DNA from: an uncultured Lachnospiraceae bacterium
Lineage (GTDB): Bacteria > Bacillota_A > Clostridia > Lachnospirales > Lachnospiraceae
Assembly: GCA_910585855.1 (NCBI GenBank)
Contig: CAJUGZ010000217.1
Coordinates: 1-7,572 of the forward strand
DNA: 7,572 nucleotides
Direction of reading: 5' to 3'
Part shown: piece after piece, positions 1-5,874 of the stretch
Layout: every line of letters starts with the position of its first letter
Numbering within the stretch: position 1 is the stretch's first letter
Made by a program: the position numbers and the translations under genes
Notes under the pieces: model-generated
What the model saw: the letters and a program-made list of their open reading frames with translations, nothing else
What the model was told of the DNA's origin: nothing
Databases searched by the model: none

Positions 1-54
1 GAGAGCATCTGCCTTACAAGCAGAGGGTCATAGGTTCGAGCCCTATAGGTCCCA
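1..54 (+). tRNA. tRNA-Val (anticodon TAC), 5' end outside the window
   Basis: The visible part runs from inside the D-arm to the discriminator base A54. The anticodon stem TCTGC/GCAGA encloses the loop CTTACAA, giving anticodon TAC (valine). The T-arm is ATAGG-TTCGAGC-CCTAT at 30-46, and the 3' acceptor strand AGGTCCC is at 47-53. CCA is not encoded, so it must be added after transcription. The next tRNA begins only 4 nt downstream, so the two are cotranscribed. Confidence 0.95.
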
Positions 55-58
55 TGAT

Positions 59-142
59 GCCGGCGTGGCGGAACTGGCAGACGCGCAGGACTTAAAATCC
101 TGTTGTGGCAACACAGTACCGGTTCGATTCCGGTCGCCGGCA
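59..142 (+). tRNA. tRNA-Leu (anticodon TAA)
   Basis: This is a class II tRNA of 84 nt with a long variable arm. The acceptor stem is GCCGGCG (59-65) with CGCCGGC (135-141), and the discriminator is A142. The anticodon stem CAGGA/TCCTG holds the loop CTTAAAA, with anticodon TAA at 93-95. The T-arm is ACCGG-TTCGATT-CCGGT (118-134). CCA is not encoded. It reads UUA and, by wobble, UUG leucine codons, which suits an AT-rich genome. Confidence 0.97.
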
Positions 143-185
143 TTTTGTAAAAGCAAGTTGTTTTTGCAGGATTTTATAGTTTTAT

Positions 186-259
186 GCGTGCGTAGCTCAG
201 TTGGATAGAGCGTCTGGCTACGGACCAGAAGGTCGTGGGTTCGAATCCTGTCGCACGCA
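186..259 (+). tRNA. tRNA-Arg (anticodon ACG)
   Basis: The acceptor stem pairs GCGTGCG (186-192) with CGCACGC (252-258), and the discriminator is A259. The anticodon stem TCTGG/CCAGA holds the loop CTACGGA, giving anticodon ACG at 220-222. This tRNA normally needs A34 deamination to inosine by TadA to read CGU, CGC and CGA. It is the last tRNA of this operon, and a terminator follows 17 nt later. Confidence 0.96.
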
Positions 260-275
260 GTATGGAAAAGTATTA

Positions 276-304
276 CCTAACTAGAGTTTTAGTTAGGTTT
301 TTTT
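276..304 (+). terminator. Intrinsic terminator of the Val-Leu-Arg tRNA operon
   Basis: CCTAACTA (276-283) pairs perfectly with TAGTTAGG (290-297) around a 6-nt loop and is followed by seven T (298-304). Only 20 bp separate the T-run from the next start codon. That gene therefore either depends on readthrough or uses a promoter I cannot see. Confidence 0.85.
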
Positions 305-324
305 GTACTTTGGAGGGTTATTAA

Positions 325-789
325 ATGACAAAAAAAGAATTTTTGGAACAGCTAGAGGAGGCTTTAGCGGGTGAAGTACCAAATTCTATAGTTTATGATA
401 ATAAACAATATTATTCAAAGTATATTGATGCTGAATTGTGGAAAGGCAGAACAGAAGAAGAAATTTTTGAAGAGTTGGGAAATCCACGTCTTTTGGCTAA
501 AACAATTATTGATATGCAAGGCGGAGGTTTTTTTTCCGGTCCTCAAAATACTGCATATGAAAACTATAGAACAGTAGAAAACGGGCAGGAAGAAGATGAG
601 GGGATGGAGCGACCGTTTTATAGAAACAGTCGTTTTGCAGGAATGTTTGCAGGGATAATAGGCGTTTTATTTATTTTTCTTGCGGTAAGATTAATTTCTG
701 GAATTACGGCTTTTGCAATACGTTATGCATGGCCTGTTTTATTGATTTTTCTTATTTGGATGATAGGAAAACACTATTTAAAAAAATAA
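325..789 (+). CDS. HAAS/DUF1700-type membrane protein
   Basis: This 154-residue protein has two parts. Residues 1-65 resemble the helical HAAS/DUF1700 module: MTKKEFLEQLEEAL, then a Tyr-rich helix, then EEEIFEELGNP and a following helix. Residues 66-103 are a polar, acidic linker. Two hydrophobic segments follow, about 104-128 and 134-150, ending in a basic tail (KHYLKK). It is thus a small inner-membrane protein with a cytoplasmic N-terminal domain. In this family such proteins often sit beside a PadR-type regulator and act as its membrane partner. No PadR gene is visible here, so the partner is elsewhere or absent. The start is supported by GGAGGG at 312-317, 7 nt before ATG. The exact function is unknown. 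The family assignment rests on the pattern of the N-terminal helices. Confidence 0.8.
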   Translation: MTKKEFLEQLEEALAGEVPNSIVYDNKQYYSKYIDAELWKGRTEEEIFEELGNPRLLAKTIIDMQGGGFFSGPQNTAYENYRTVENGQEEDEGMERPFYRNSRFAGMFAGIIGVLFIFLAVRLISGITAFAIRYAWPVLLIFLIWMIGKHYLKK

Positions 790-791
790 AA

Positions 792-821
792 TGAATAAAA
801 TAAGAAAAGCGAGAGATACTA
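792..821 (+). promoter_or_regulatory. Candidate sigma-G (forespore) promoter for the small Ser/Asn/Gln-rich gene
   Basis: TGAATA at 792-797 and GATACTA at 815-821 are separated by 17 bp. The known Bacillus sigma-G consensus is close to TGAATA, 17-18 bp, then CATACTA, so only the first base of the -10 element differs. Initiation would fall near 828, giving a leader of about 36 nt with GGAGG before the ATG at 864. No good vegetative promoter is seen in the same gap. The call is from pattern only. Such short AT-rich motifs can arise by chance, but position, spacing and the nature of the downstream protein agree. Confidence 0.55.
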
Positions 822-849
822 GTTCTTGTAACTAATCAATATCTTTTTT
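814..849 (+). terminator. Possible weak terminator after the HAAS gene
   Basis: AGATA (814-818) can pair with TATCT (840-844), and TAGTT (820-824) with AACTA (830-834), with an asymmetric interior loop. A run of six T (844-849) follows. The stem is short and AT-rich, so termination would be inefficient. It overlaps the candidate sigma-G -10 element, and the two readings are not exclusive. Confidence 0.3.
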
Positions 850-863
850 AGGAGGTTATTATC

Positions 864-1073
864 ATGGCAAACAAGAATAGTACTCAGGAACAAAATAAGT
901 CACAGAACACAACATCACAGAATGGATATAATAATTCTAATCAGAATAATTCCAGCCAAAACAATTCCAGTCAGAACAGCTATAACTCTTCTTCCAGCAA
1001 TGAATCTGGAAGCAGCTCTCAAAACAAATCTCAGAATAAGTCACAGAACAGCTCAAAAAACTGTGATAGATAA
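864..1073 (+). CDS. Small Ser/Asn/Gln-rich protein, candidate spore protein
   Basis: I do not recognise this 69-residue protein as a named family. Ser, Asn and Gln make up 50 of 69 residues. Short motifs recur: KSQN at 12-15, 55-58 and 59-62, and NSSQN at 29-33 and 34-38. There is no signal peptide, no membrane segment and one Cys near the C-terminus (residue 67). The composition recalls the Gln/Asn-rich gamma-type small acid-soluble spore proteins of Bacillus (SspE), which serve as amino-acid stores. It lacks their recognisable repeats, so this is analogy, not homology. The gene is likely real. GGAGG at 851-855 lies 8 nt before ATG, a sigma-G-like promoter lies upstream at 792-821, and a strong terminator follows at 1131-1172, making a self-contained single-gene unit. 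An alternative is a disordered cytoplasmic or coat-associated protein. Confidence 0.75.
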   Translation: MANKNSTQEQNKSQNTTSQNGYNNSNQNNSSQNNSSQNSYNSSSSNESGSSSQNKSQNKSQNSSKNCDR

Positions 1074-1130
1074 GATGGTAGAGATTTGAAGATTTCGACA
1101 TATTGCGGAATGTTCAACAAGGAGCAAAGA

Positions 1131-1172
1131 AAAACGCAGGACTGCATGGGAAGATGCAATTCTGCGTTTTTT
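1131..1172 (+). terminator. Strong, probably bidirectional terminator
   Basis: CGCAG (1135-1139) pairs with CTGCG (1162-1166). The stem continues inward with one G-U pair, one A-T pair and one mismatch to TGCAT/ATGCA around the loop GGGAAG (1148-1153). Flanking A and T runs (1130-1134 and 1167-1172) extend the stem and supply a U-tract on either strand. It ends the transcript of the small Ser/Asn/Gln-rich gene. Confidence 0.85.
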
Positions 1173-1192
1173 ATGTGTATGGAAGGGGGGAC

Positions 1193-1332
1193 GCCGAAAG
1201 CCAAATGGAGCTCTATTCCGGGCCCGCTTGCGCTTAGCATTTCCTCGTAGCGGACACTAAGACGCTAAACTACAGCGTCTAAGTGCCGACGGGAAATGAT
1301 GACCCTGCATAGAGTTCCATTTGGCTTTCGGC
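1193..1332. repeat. 140-bp long-hairpin element with 24-bp terminal inverted repeats
   Basis: The arms 1193-1216 and 1309-1332 are inverted copies over 24 bp with one difference, which would be a G-U pair in RNA. Inside, CATTTCC (1238-1244) pairs with GGAAATG (1292-1298). The centre CGG-A-CACTAAGACGCT (1251-1266) pairs with AGCGTCTAAGTGCCG (1274-1288), with one bulge and one mismatch, around a 7-nt loop. The whole stretch thus folds back on itself and is more GC-rich than its surroundings. It carries no convincing gene or T-run, so it does not look like a terminator. It resembles MITE- or REP-type intergenic repeats, but copy number cannot be seen here. No clear target duplication flanks it. 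Confidence 0.75.
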
Positions 1333-1653
1333 TGTGTATTTCAAACCGGGAAAATAGCAGAATGTTTGTTGTAGTACTGTCGGTAGAAAATGCTACTCTT
1401 TTATAGAATTTTATTTTAAAAGTCATAGCAGTATCTATAACGAAGAAATAAAATTTCCAAATAAAATAGTATATATTGCGTAAAAACATCAACTTTTATT
1501 TATGGTGGTGTCACGAGTCACAGGATATGGCTGTTTAGTTAGAGAATTGTGTTATTGTAAAGATTATAATAGTAGATAACAATAAAGGAAATTTTTTGAT
1601 GTATATTTCACCGGAGAAAGGTTAAGTGAATATAGTAATAGTGGGGAAGAGGA
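1333..1653. other. Intergenic stretch with no gene recognised
   Basis: This AT-rich stretch has no ORF with a ribosome binding site on either strand. TATAAT at 1565-1570 could be a -10 element for the downstream rhodanese operon. However, the bases 15-18 bp upstream (GAGAATT region, 1542-1549) do not resemble a -35 box. A start for the operon somewhere in 1500-1640 is expected from context but cannot be placed firmly. Confidence 0.5.
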
Positions 1654-1686
1654 ATGTTTGGGGCAAAACTGCCGGAGGTGGAAGAG

Positions 1687-2001
1687 ATGAGGGCGATTAC
1701 GATTATAGAGGCAAATAATCGGGATACAGAGGAGAAAAATATTGTTTTGGATATACGACCAACAGAATATTATGAGGGTTATCATATACCAGAGGCAGTG
1801 AATATTCCATATGATAAGATAGAAGAGGGAAACTATTATTTGCCAGATGAATATAAGTATTTGATCTATTGTGAGCATGGAACACAGAGTATGACTGCCG
1901 GACGAATATTAGAAGCGGATCAATTTCAGGTAATGCCTGTAATTGGTGGTATGACGGCTTATTATGGCTGGATGGAGAAACAAGCAGACGGAGAAAATTA
2001 G
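1687..2001 (+). CDS. Single-domain rhodanese-like protein
   Basis: This short protein (104 residues from the chosen start) matches a stand-alone rhodanese fold. It has VLDIRPTEYYEGYHIPEAVNIP near residues 20-41, the site of the usual D-x-R and G-H-I-P-x-A-x-N-I-P motifs. Next comes YLIYCEHGTQS, with the likely persulfide-carrying Cys at residue 62, then the C-terminal IGGMTAYYGW. Proteins of this type move sulfane sulfur between small thiols or proteins in the cytoplasm. The specific substrate is not evident. I chose ATG 1687 because GGAGG at 1674-1678 sits 8 nt upstream. An in-frame ATG at 1654 with a weaker GGGGAAGAGGA leader would add 11 residues. It appears to open an operon with the downstream phosphoesterase and methyltransferase, all on the same strand with short gaps. 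Confidence 0.85.
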   Translation: MRAITIIEANNRDTEEKNIVLDIRPTEYYEGYHIPEAVNIPYDKIEEGNYYLPDEYKYLIYCEHGTQSMTAGRILEADQFQVMPVIGGMTAYYGWMEKQADGEN

Positions 2002-2025
2002 AAGCGATTGGACAGAAGAGGATAA

Positions 2026-2053
2026 CAGATGGACATAAAAATGTGTCCATCTG
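2026..2053 (+). other. Perfect 10-bp hairpin between the rhodanese and phosphoesterase genes
   Basis: CAGATGGACA (2026-2035) pairs fully with TGTCCATCTG (2044-2053) around an 8-nt loop. The following GATTTTAG has only four T, so it is a poor terminator. It may partly terminate, or act as a processing or stability element between operon genes. It ends 14 nt before the GAGGAGG ribosome binding site. Confidence 0.5.
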
Positions 2054-2080
2054 GATTTTAGAGAAAGAGGAGGAAATAGA

Positions 2081-2626
2081 GTGAAGTATTTATTTGCATC
2101 GGATATACATGGTTCGGCGTATTATTGTCAGAAACTTATGGATTGTTATCAGGAAAGCGGGGCGGACAAGCTGATTTTATTGGGGGATCTGCTTTATCAT
2201 GGACCACGCAATGATCTTCCGAAGGAATATAATCCAAAACGGGTAATTGCGCTTTTGAATGAGAAAAAGGAGGAAATATTAGCGGTAAGAGGAAACTGTG
2301 ATGGAGAAGTGGATCAGATGGTATTGGAATTTCCGATTCTTTCGGATTATTCTTTGTTGTATGAGGGAAAAACAGAATTTTTTCTGACACATGGACATCA
2401 TTTTTCACCGGAAAATTTGCCGCCTTGTCGGATAGGAAGTGTATTTGTTTATGGTCATACTCATATTTGGCGTGCAGAAAGGCGGGATGGAATAATATTG
2501 TTGAATCCGGGATCTGTATCGATTCCAAAGAATGGAAATCCTCCGACGTTTGCCATTTATGAACAGGGTATGATTTTTATACAGGATTTTGAGGGAGAAA
2601 GGCTGGCACAAATTCAGGTTTTGTAA
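2081..2626 (+). CDS. yfcE: YfcE-family metallophosphoesterase
   Basis: This 181-residue protein is close to E. coli YfcE (about 184). All the metal-site motifs of a calcineurin-like phosphodiesterase are present: D8-x-H10, GD at 35-36, GNCD at 71-74, THGHH with His 104 and 106, and GHTH with His 126 and 128. LNPGS at 141-145 is the usual C-terminal signature. The family hydrolyses artificial phosphodiesters with divalent metals, and the physiological substrate is not settled. The protein is cytoplasmic, with no signal peptide. The start codon is GTG, chosen because GGAGG at 2069-2073 lies 7 nt before it and MKYLFASDIHG is the correct family N-terminus. It lies between the rhodanese gene and rlmL. 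A second family member lies at 6749-7231. Confidence 0.93.
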   Translation: MKYLFASDIHGSAYYCQKLMDCYQESGADKLILLGDLLYHGPRNDLPKEYNPKRVIALLNEKKEEILAVRGNCDGEVDQMVLEFPILSDYSLLYEGKTEFFLTHGHHFSPENLPPCRIGSVFVYGHTHIWRAERRDGIILLNPGSVSIPKNGNPPTFAIYEQGMIFIQDFEGERLAQIQVL

Positions 2627-2670
2627 AGAGTGTCAGAGAGTGAGATTGGATAAGAGAAAAGGAGAGTAAA

Positions 2671-3837
2671 ATGAGCCGAAGATTTGAGCTGATTGCACCG
2701 TGTCACTTTGGGCTGGAGGTTGTATTAAAAAAAGAGATATATGATTTGGGATATGAGATTATACAGGTAGAGGACGGAAAAGTTACATTTGAAGGAGATG
2801 AAGAGGCGATTTGTCGGTCAAATTTGTTTCTTCGTACAGCGGAACGTGTGCTGCTGAAGGTGGGAGAATTTAAGGCGGAAACATTTGATGAGCTGTTTGA
2901 GGGGACAAAGGTGCTGCCTTGGGAGGCTTATATTCCAGAAAACGGGAAGTTTTGGGTAGCAAAGGCTACTTCTATAAAGAGTAAGCTGTTTAGCCCTTCT
3001 GATATTCAGTCTATTATGAAAAAGGCAATGGTGGAAAGGATGAAGCAGCAGTATCACTGCAGTTGGTTTTCGGAGGAGGGAAGTTTTTATCCGGTGCGGG
3101 TTACGATTAAAAAAGATATGGTAACAGTTGGATTGGATACCTCTGGTGATTCGCTGCATAAGAGAGGATATCGCCTTTCTACTGGAAAAGCACCAATTAC
3201 GGAAACATTGGCAGCGGCATTGATTTTGCTGACTCCTTGGAATCGAGATCGGATTTTGGTTGATCCGTTTTGCGGTTCTGGAACATTTGCAATTGAGGCG
3301 GCTCTGATAGGGATGCAGATTGCGCCGGGACTCAATCGCTCTTTTTTGGCTTCTCATTGGGAAAATTTAATTGAGGCAAGGGAGTGGAAGGAGGTTTTTG
3401 AAGAGGCAAGGGATTTGGTAGAAAAAGATGGAAAGATGGAGATACAGGGGTATGATATAGATAGAGAGATGGTTCGTACAGCAAGAGAAAATGCAAAACG
3501 GGCAGGGGTTGCAGAACAGATTCATTTTCAGCAAAGACCAGTAAGCGAATTAAGTCATTCCAAAAAGTATGGTTTTATTATTACCAATCCTCCCTATGGG
3601 GAGAGAATGGGTACAAAGGAGAGTATTCAAGAGGTCTATGCAGAGTTTGGAAGACAGTTTCGGCTATTGGACTCTTGGTCTGCTTATATGATTACTGCAT
3701 CCGAGGAGGCAGAACGGTATTTTGGCAGAAAAGCAGATAAAAACAGAAAGATTTATAATGGTATGATGCGGACGTATTTTTATCAGTTTTTAGGACCGAA
3801 ACCGCCACGGGCGAAGAAGGATATGGAGATTGGATAA
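2671..3837 (+). CDS. rlmL: RlmL/YpsC-type THUMP-domain 23S rRNA (guanine-N2) methyltransferase
   Basis: At 388 residues it matches the RlmL half of E. coli RlmKL and Bacillus YpsC. The N-terminal part (about 1-160) is the ferredoxin-like plus THUMP RNA-binding region. LHKRGYR at 162-168 is the usual link to the catalytic domain. The SAM-binding motif DPFCGSGTFAIEAA is at 198-211, and the catalytic NPPYGERM motif at 306-313 is typical of N2-guanine or N6-adenine methyltransferases. The C-terminus IYNGMMRTYFYQF also fits. By homology it methylates a guanine of 23S rRNA, using S-adenosylmethionine. The exact target base is inferred from the family only. No RlmK domain is fused. GGAG at 2661-2664 precedes the ATG. 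The stop lies 1 nt before the ATG of the protease gene, which suggests translational coupling. Confidence 0.93.
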   Translation: MSRRFELIAPCHFGLEVVLKKEIYDLGYEIIQVEDGKVTFEGDEEAICRSNLFLRTAERVLLKVGEFKAETFDELFEGTKVLPWEAYIPENGKFWVAKATSIKSKLFSPSDIQSIMKKAMVERMKQQYHCSWFSEEGSFYPVRVTIKKDMVTVGLDTSGDSLHKRGYRLSTGKAPITETLAAALILLTPWNRDRILVDPFCGSGTFAIEAALIGMQIAPGLNRSFLASHWENLIEAREWKEVFEEARDLVEKDGKMEIQGYDIDREMVRTARENAKRAGVAEQIHFQQRPVSELSHSKKYGFIITNPPYGERMGTKESIQEVYAEFGRQFRLLDSWSAYMITASEEAERYFGRKADKNRKIYNGMMRTYFYQFLGPKPPRAKKDMEIG

Positions 3838-3838
3838 T

Positions 3839-5539
3839 ATGAAGCATAGCAAATTTTTTATCTTTTCGATTTTTGTACTGGTAGTAACGTTGTTGATAGA
3901 AATGCAGGATTTTGTTTATTCAAGAAGTGTGGAAAAGGAGATTTTGATAGAGAAACAGAGTGATCTTTGGAATGGATTGATTGCAGAGAGTGTAAATCAA
4001 AAGACAATTTATATTTCAGTGGATGGACAGTATTTAGATCTGGAACGGGGAGAGGTTTATATGGATGAAAATTTGAATCTGATGGTTCCGGCAGCATTTT
4101 TAAGTAAGTATTTTAACTGCAGTGCAAGACTTTATGATGGAAAAAAGCTATTGATTCAGCAAAATACAACTACCATTCAGATGAATTTAGGGGAAATGGT
4201 GATGTCGGTAAATGAAAAGAAAAGGGAATTGGATTCTCCGGCAACTGTAATAGGAGATCAGATTTATTTTCCTGTAGGAACTTTGCAGGAGGTATTAAAC
4301 GGGCAGTATACTTGGAATATGGGTTTAAACAGTGCAGAAATTATTCAGACTTCCGAATCCAAAAAACTGCCGGAACAGTATGATTATCGGTTATTAGAGC
4401 GTGCGCCTGGGATAAAGGATCAGGGGAAATATGGAACATGCTGGGCATTTGCTTCTTTGACGGCATTGGAATCTGCGCTGCTGCCAGAAAGAGAGTATGA
4501 TTTTTCAGAGGATCATATGAGCAGACAGAACAGTTTTGCAGTAGAGATTAATGACGGCGGAGAGTATACTATGGCGATGGCTTATTTGGCAAGCTGGCAG
4601 GGACCAGTTTTAGAGGAGGAAGACCCTTATGGAGATGGTATTTCACCAGATGGATTGGAAGCCGCTTGTCATGTGCAGGAAGTGCAGATCATTGCGGCAA
4701 AGGATTTTGAAACAATAAAGGAAATGGTTTTTAAGTATGGAGGAGTGCAGACTTCACTTTATACCTCTTTGATTAATTCACAGAGTCGTTCGGAGTATTA
4801 TAATCCAGAAACCTATGCATATTGTTATATCGGGACAGAGAAACCAAATCATGATGTAGTAATTATTGGATGGGATGATAATTATTCCAAAGAAAATTTT
4901 ACAGTTGATTTGGAGGCGGACGGGGCGTTTATCTGTAGGAATAGCTGGGGCAGTGAGTTTGGAAATAACGGAACATTTTATGTTTCCTATTATGATTCCA
5001 ATATTGGAACACATAATGTAGTATTTTCAGGAGTGGAAGAGGCAGGAAATTATGATAGGATTTATCAGTCGGATTACTGTGGTTGGGTGGGACAATTAGG
5101 TTATGGCAATGAAAAGGGATATTTTTCCAATGTTTATACTGCGCAGGAAGAGGAAGTACTGTCGGCAGTAGGATTTTATGCAACAGGGAAAAATACAGAG
5201 TATGAGGTTTTTGTAGTGCATGATTTTAAGGGAACAGAATCTTTTGCAGAGAAAATCGCAGTAAAAGAGGGAAAAGTGAAAAATGCAGGATATTATACAG
5301 TAGAACTAAAAGAAGGGATTGCACTAAAGAAAGGGGAACGGTTTGCAGTTGTAGTAAAGATTCGAACCCCCGGTTCTGAGCGACCGATTGCGATTGAGTA
5401 TGCAGCAGATGAAGCGACAAAAACAGTAGATATTTCAGATGGAGAAGGATATATTAGTCTGTATGGAAAATCATGGGATAATACAGAAAGTACACAAGGA
5501 TGCAATATCTGTCTGAAGGCATTTACCAAGACGAATTGA
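3839..5539 (+). CDS. Secreted papain-like (C1) cysteine protease with copper amine oxidase-type N-domain
   Basis: This 566-residue protein starts with a basic n-region (MKHSK) and a hydrophobic core to about residue 20. A possible signal cleavage follows VYS28, so it is exported or N-terminally anchored. Residues about 57-163 resemble the copper amine oxidase-like N-terminal module common in clostridial surface proteins, with paired strands and MVPAAFLSKYF, then YFPVGTLQEV. The C1 peptidase domain runs from about 177 to 390. It has the oxyanion Gln195, catalytic Cys201 in QGKYGTCWAFAS, His338 in PNHDVVIIGWDD and Asn368 in CRNSWGSEFGNNG, so the full triad is present. Residues about 407-563 fit the lectin-like domain that often follows clostridial C1 peptidases. 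No sortase motif is seen. I chose ATG 3839, with GGAGA at 3825-3829 upstream. A TTG at 3830 would add three residues and overlap rlmL. Confidence 0.9.
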   Translation: MKHSKFFIFSIFVLVVTLLIEMQDFVYSRSVEKEILIEKQSDLWNGLIAESVNQKTIYISVDGQYLDLERGEVYMDENLNLMVPAAFLSKYFNCSARLYDGKKLLIQQNTTTIQMNLGEMVMSVNEKKRELDSPATVIGDQIYFPVGTLQEVLNGQYTWNMGLNSAEIIQTSESKKLPEQYDYRLLERAPGIKDQGKYGTCWAFASLTALESALLPEREYDFSEDHMSRQNSFAVEINDGGEYTMAMAYLASWQGPVLEEEDPYGDGISPDGLEAACHVQEVQIIAAKDFETIKEMVFKYGGVQTSLYTSLINSQSRSEYYNPETYAYCYIGTEKPNHDVVIIGWDDNYSKENFTVDLEADGAFICRNSWGSEFGNNGTFYVSYYDSNIGTHNVVFSGVEEAGNYDRIYQSDYCGWVGQLGYGNEKGYFSNVYTAQEEEVLSAVGFYATGKNTEYEVFVVHDFKGTESFAEKIAVKEGKVKNAGYYTVELKEGIALKKGERFAVVVKIRTPGSERPIAIEYAADEATKTVDISDGEGYISLYGKSWDNTESTQGCNICLKAFTKTN

Positions 5540-5627
5540 AAAAAAATAGAAAATCTAGAAGAAAACATAGAAAAATTAATGCAGGTGTGGTAGAATAAAA
5601 AAAGTGAGAGATTCGATTTTCAATGGG

Positions 5628-5664
5628 AAAGTTACAGATGAGAGGAGTCTGTAACTTTTTCTTT
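5628..5664 (+). terminator. Intrinsic terminator of the rhodanese-to-protease operon
   Basis: AAAGTTACAGA (5628-5638) pairs perfectly with TCTGTAACTTT (5648-5658) around a 9-nt loop. The T-rich tail TTCTTT follows. It lies 88 bp after the protease stop codon. Read in reverse it lacks a U-tract, so it should act on the plus strand only. Transcription of rdgB must therefore start downstream of it. Confidence 0.87.
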
Positions 5665-5718
5665 ATCAGATAGTTTTGAAAAATAAAAAAGTCGGATGAA
5701 AAGGAGTAATAAATCTGA

Positions 5719-5849
5719 TGTCAACTACCCATCCCCTAAAGGGAATGGGCTTGTAACTGCCCAGTCGTAGTAACGGCTTACGCCTCCGACCTTTAAACCT
5801 CGATAAGTATTACTACTTAAAGTAGCGTTACATCACAGGATGGTTGACA
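5719..5849 (-). ncRNA. Candidate structured RNA at the element's right end, omega-RNA-like
   Basis: TGTCAAC (5719-5725) can pair with GTTGACA (5843-5849), closing a 131-nt domain. Inside are the end hairpin (5728-5749), GTCG/CGAC (5764-5767 with 5787-5790), GGC-TTAC-GCC (5775-5784), and GTAGTAA/TTACTAC (5767-5773 with 5810-5816). CTACTTAAAGTAG at 5813-5825 is a further palindrome. Some of these pairings compete, for example GTAACG (5770-5775) with CGTTAC (5826-5831). Right ends of tnpB elements encode the omega-RNA that guides TnpB, with the flank beyond GGGTAGTTGAC as guide. By position this stretch could be such a scaffold read on the minus strand. A plus-strand reading, as in IscB-associated HEARO RNA, cannot be excluded. 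No partner nuclease is encoded here. Expression is inferred only. Confidence 0.4.
5728..5749 (-). repeat. Subterminal hairpin, presumed right end of the element
   Basis: CCCATCCCC (5728-5736), loop TAAA (5737-5740), GGGAATGGG (5741-5749). On the minus strand all nine positions pair, with a T-G wobble at the sixth. The same stem length, loop and wobble position recur in the hairpin at 6091-6112. Confidence 0.8.
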
Positions 5850-5874
5850 ACACCCTTTACAACAAAGATATACT
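5844..5874 (+). promoter_or_regulatory. Weak candidate plus-strand promoter inside the element, towards rdgB
   Basis: TTGACA (5844-5849) and TATACT (5869-5874) are good boxes, but the spacer is 19 bp, longer than the usual 17. It is the best plus-strand candidate between the terminator at 5664 and rdgB, so the element might drive rdgB. The -35 box also forms the closing stem of the candidate RNA, so its sequence may be conserved for another reason. Confidence 0.3.

Noticed and set aside
1174..1339. TGTGTAT at 1174-1180 and 1333-1339 as a target-site duplication of the long-hairpin element
   Set aside because: The left copy is 12 bp away from the terminal repeat while the right copy abuts it, so the geometry is wrong for a duplication.
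1031..1492. Minus-strand frames at 1031-1240 and 1265-1492 as genes
   Set aside because: They cross the terminator and the long-hairpin element, have no ribosome binding sites, and lack recognisable domains.
1565..1570. TATAAT as the -10 box of a rhodanese-operon promoter
   Set aside because: No -35-like sequence lies 15-19 bp upstream, and TTGTGT is only 12 bp or fewer away.
3830..3838. TTG start for the protease, overlapping rlmL
   Set aside because: ATG 3839 has GGAGA upstream and yields a normal signal peptide with a basic n-region. TTG remains possible but adds only three residues.
5588..5596. Extended -10 (TGGTAGAAT) as a promoter for a short RNA ending at 5664
   Set aside because: There is no -35 box and the segment is AT-rich, so chance is likely. 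A 60-nt transcript is conceivable but unsupported.
5699..5756. AAAAGGAG followed by ATG 5718 as a small gene
   Set aside because: The frame encodes only 12 residues and runs through the element's end hairpin. At most it is a relic of a site present before insertion.
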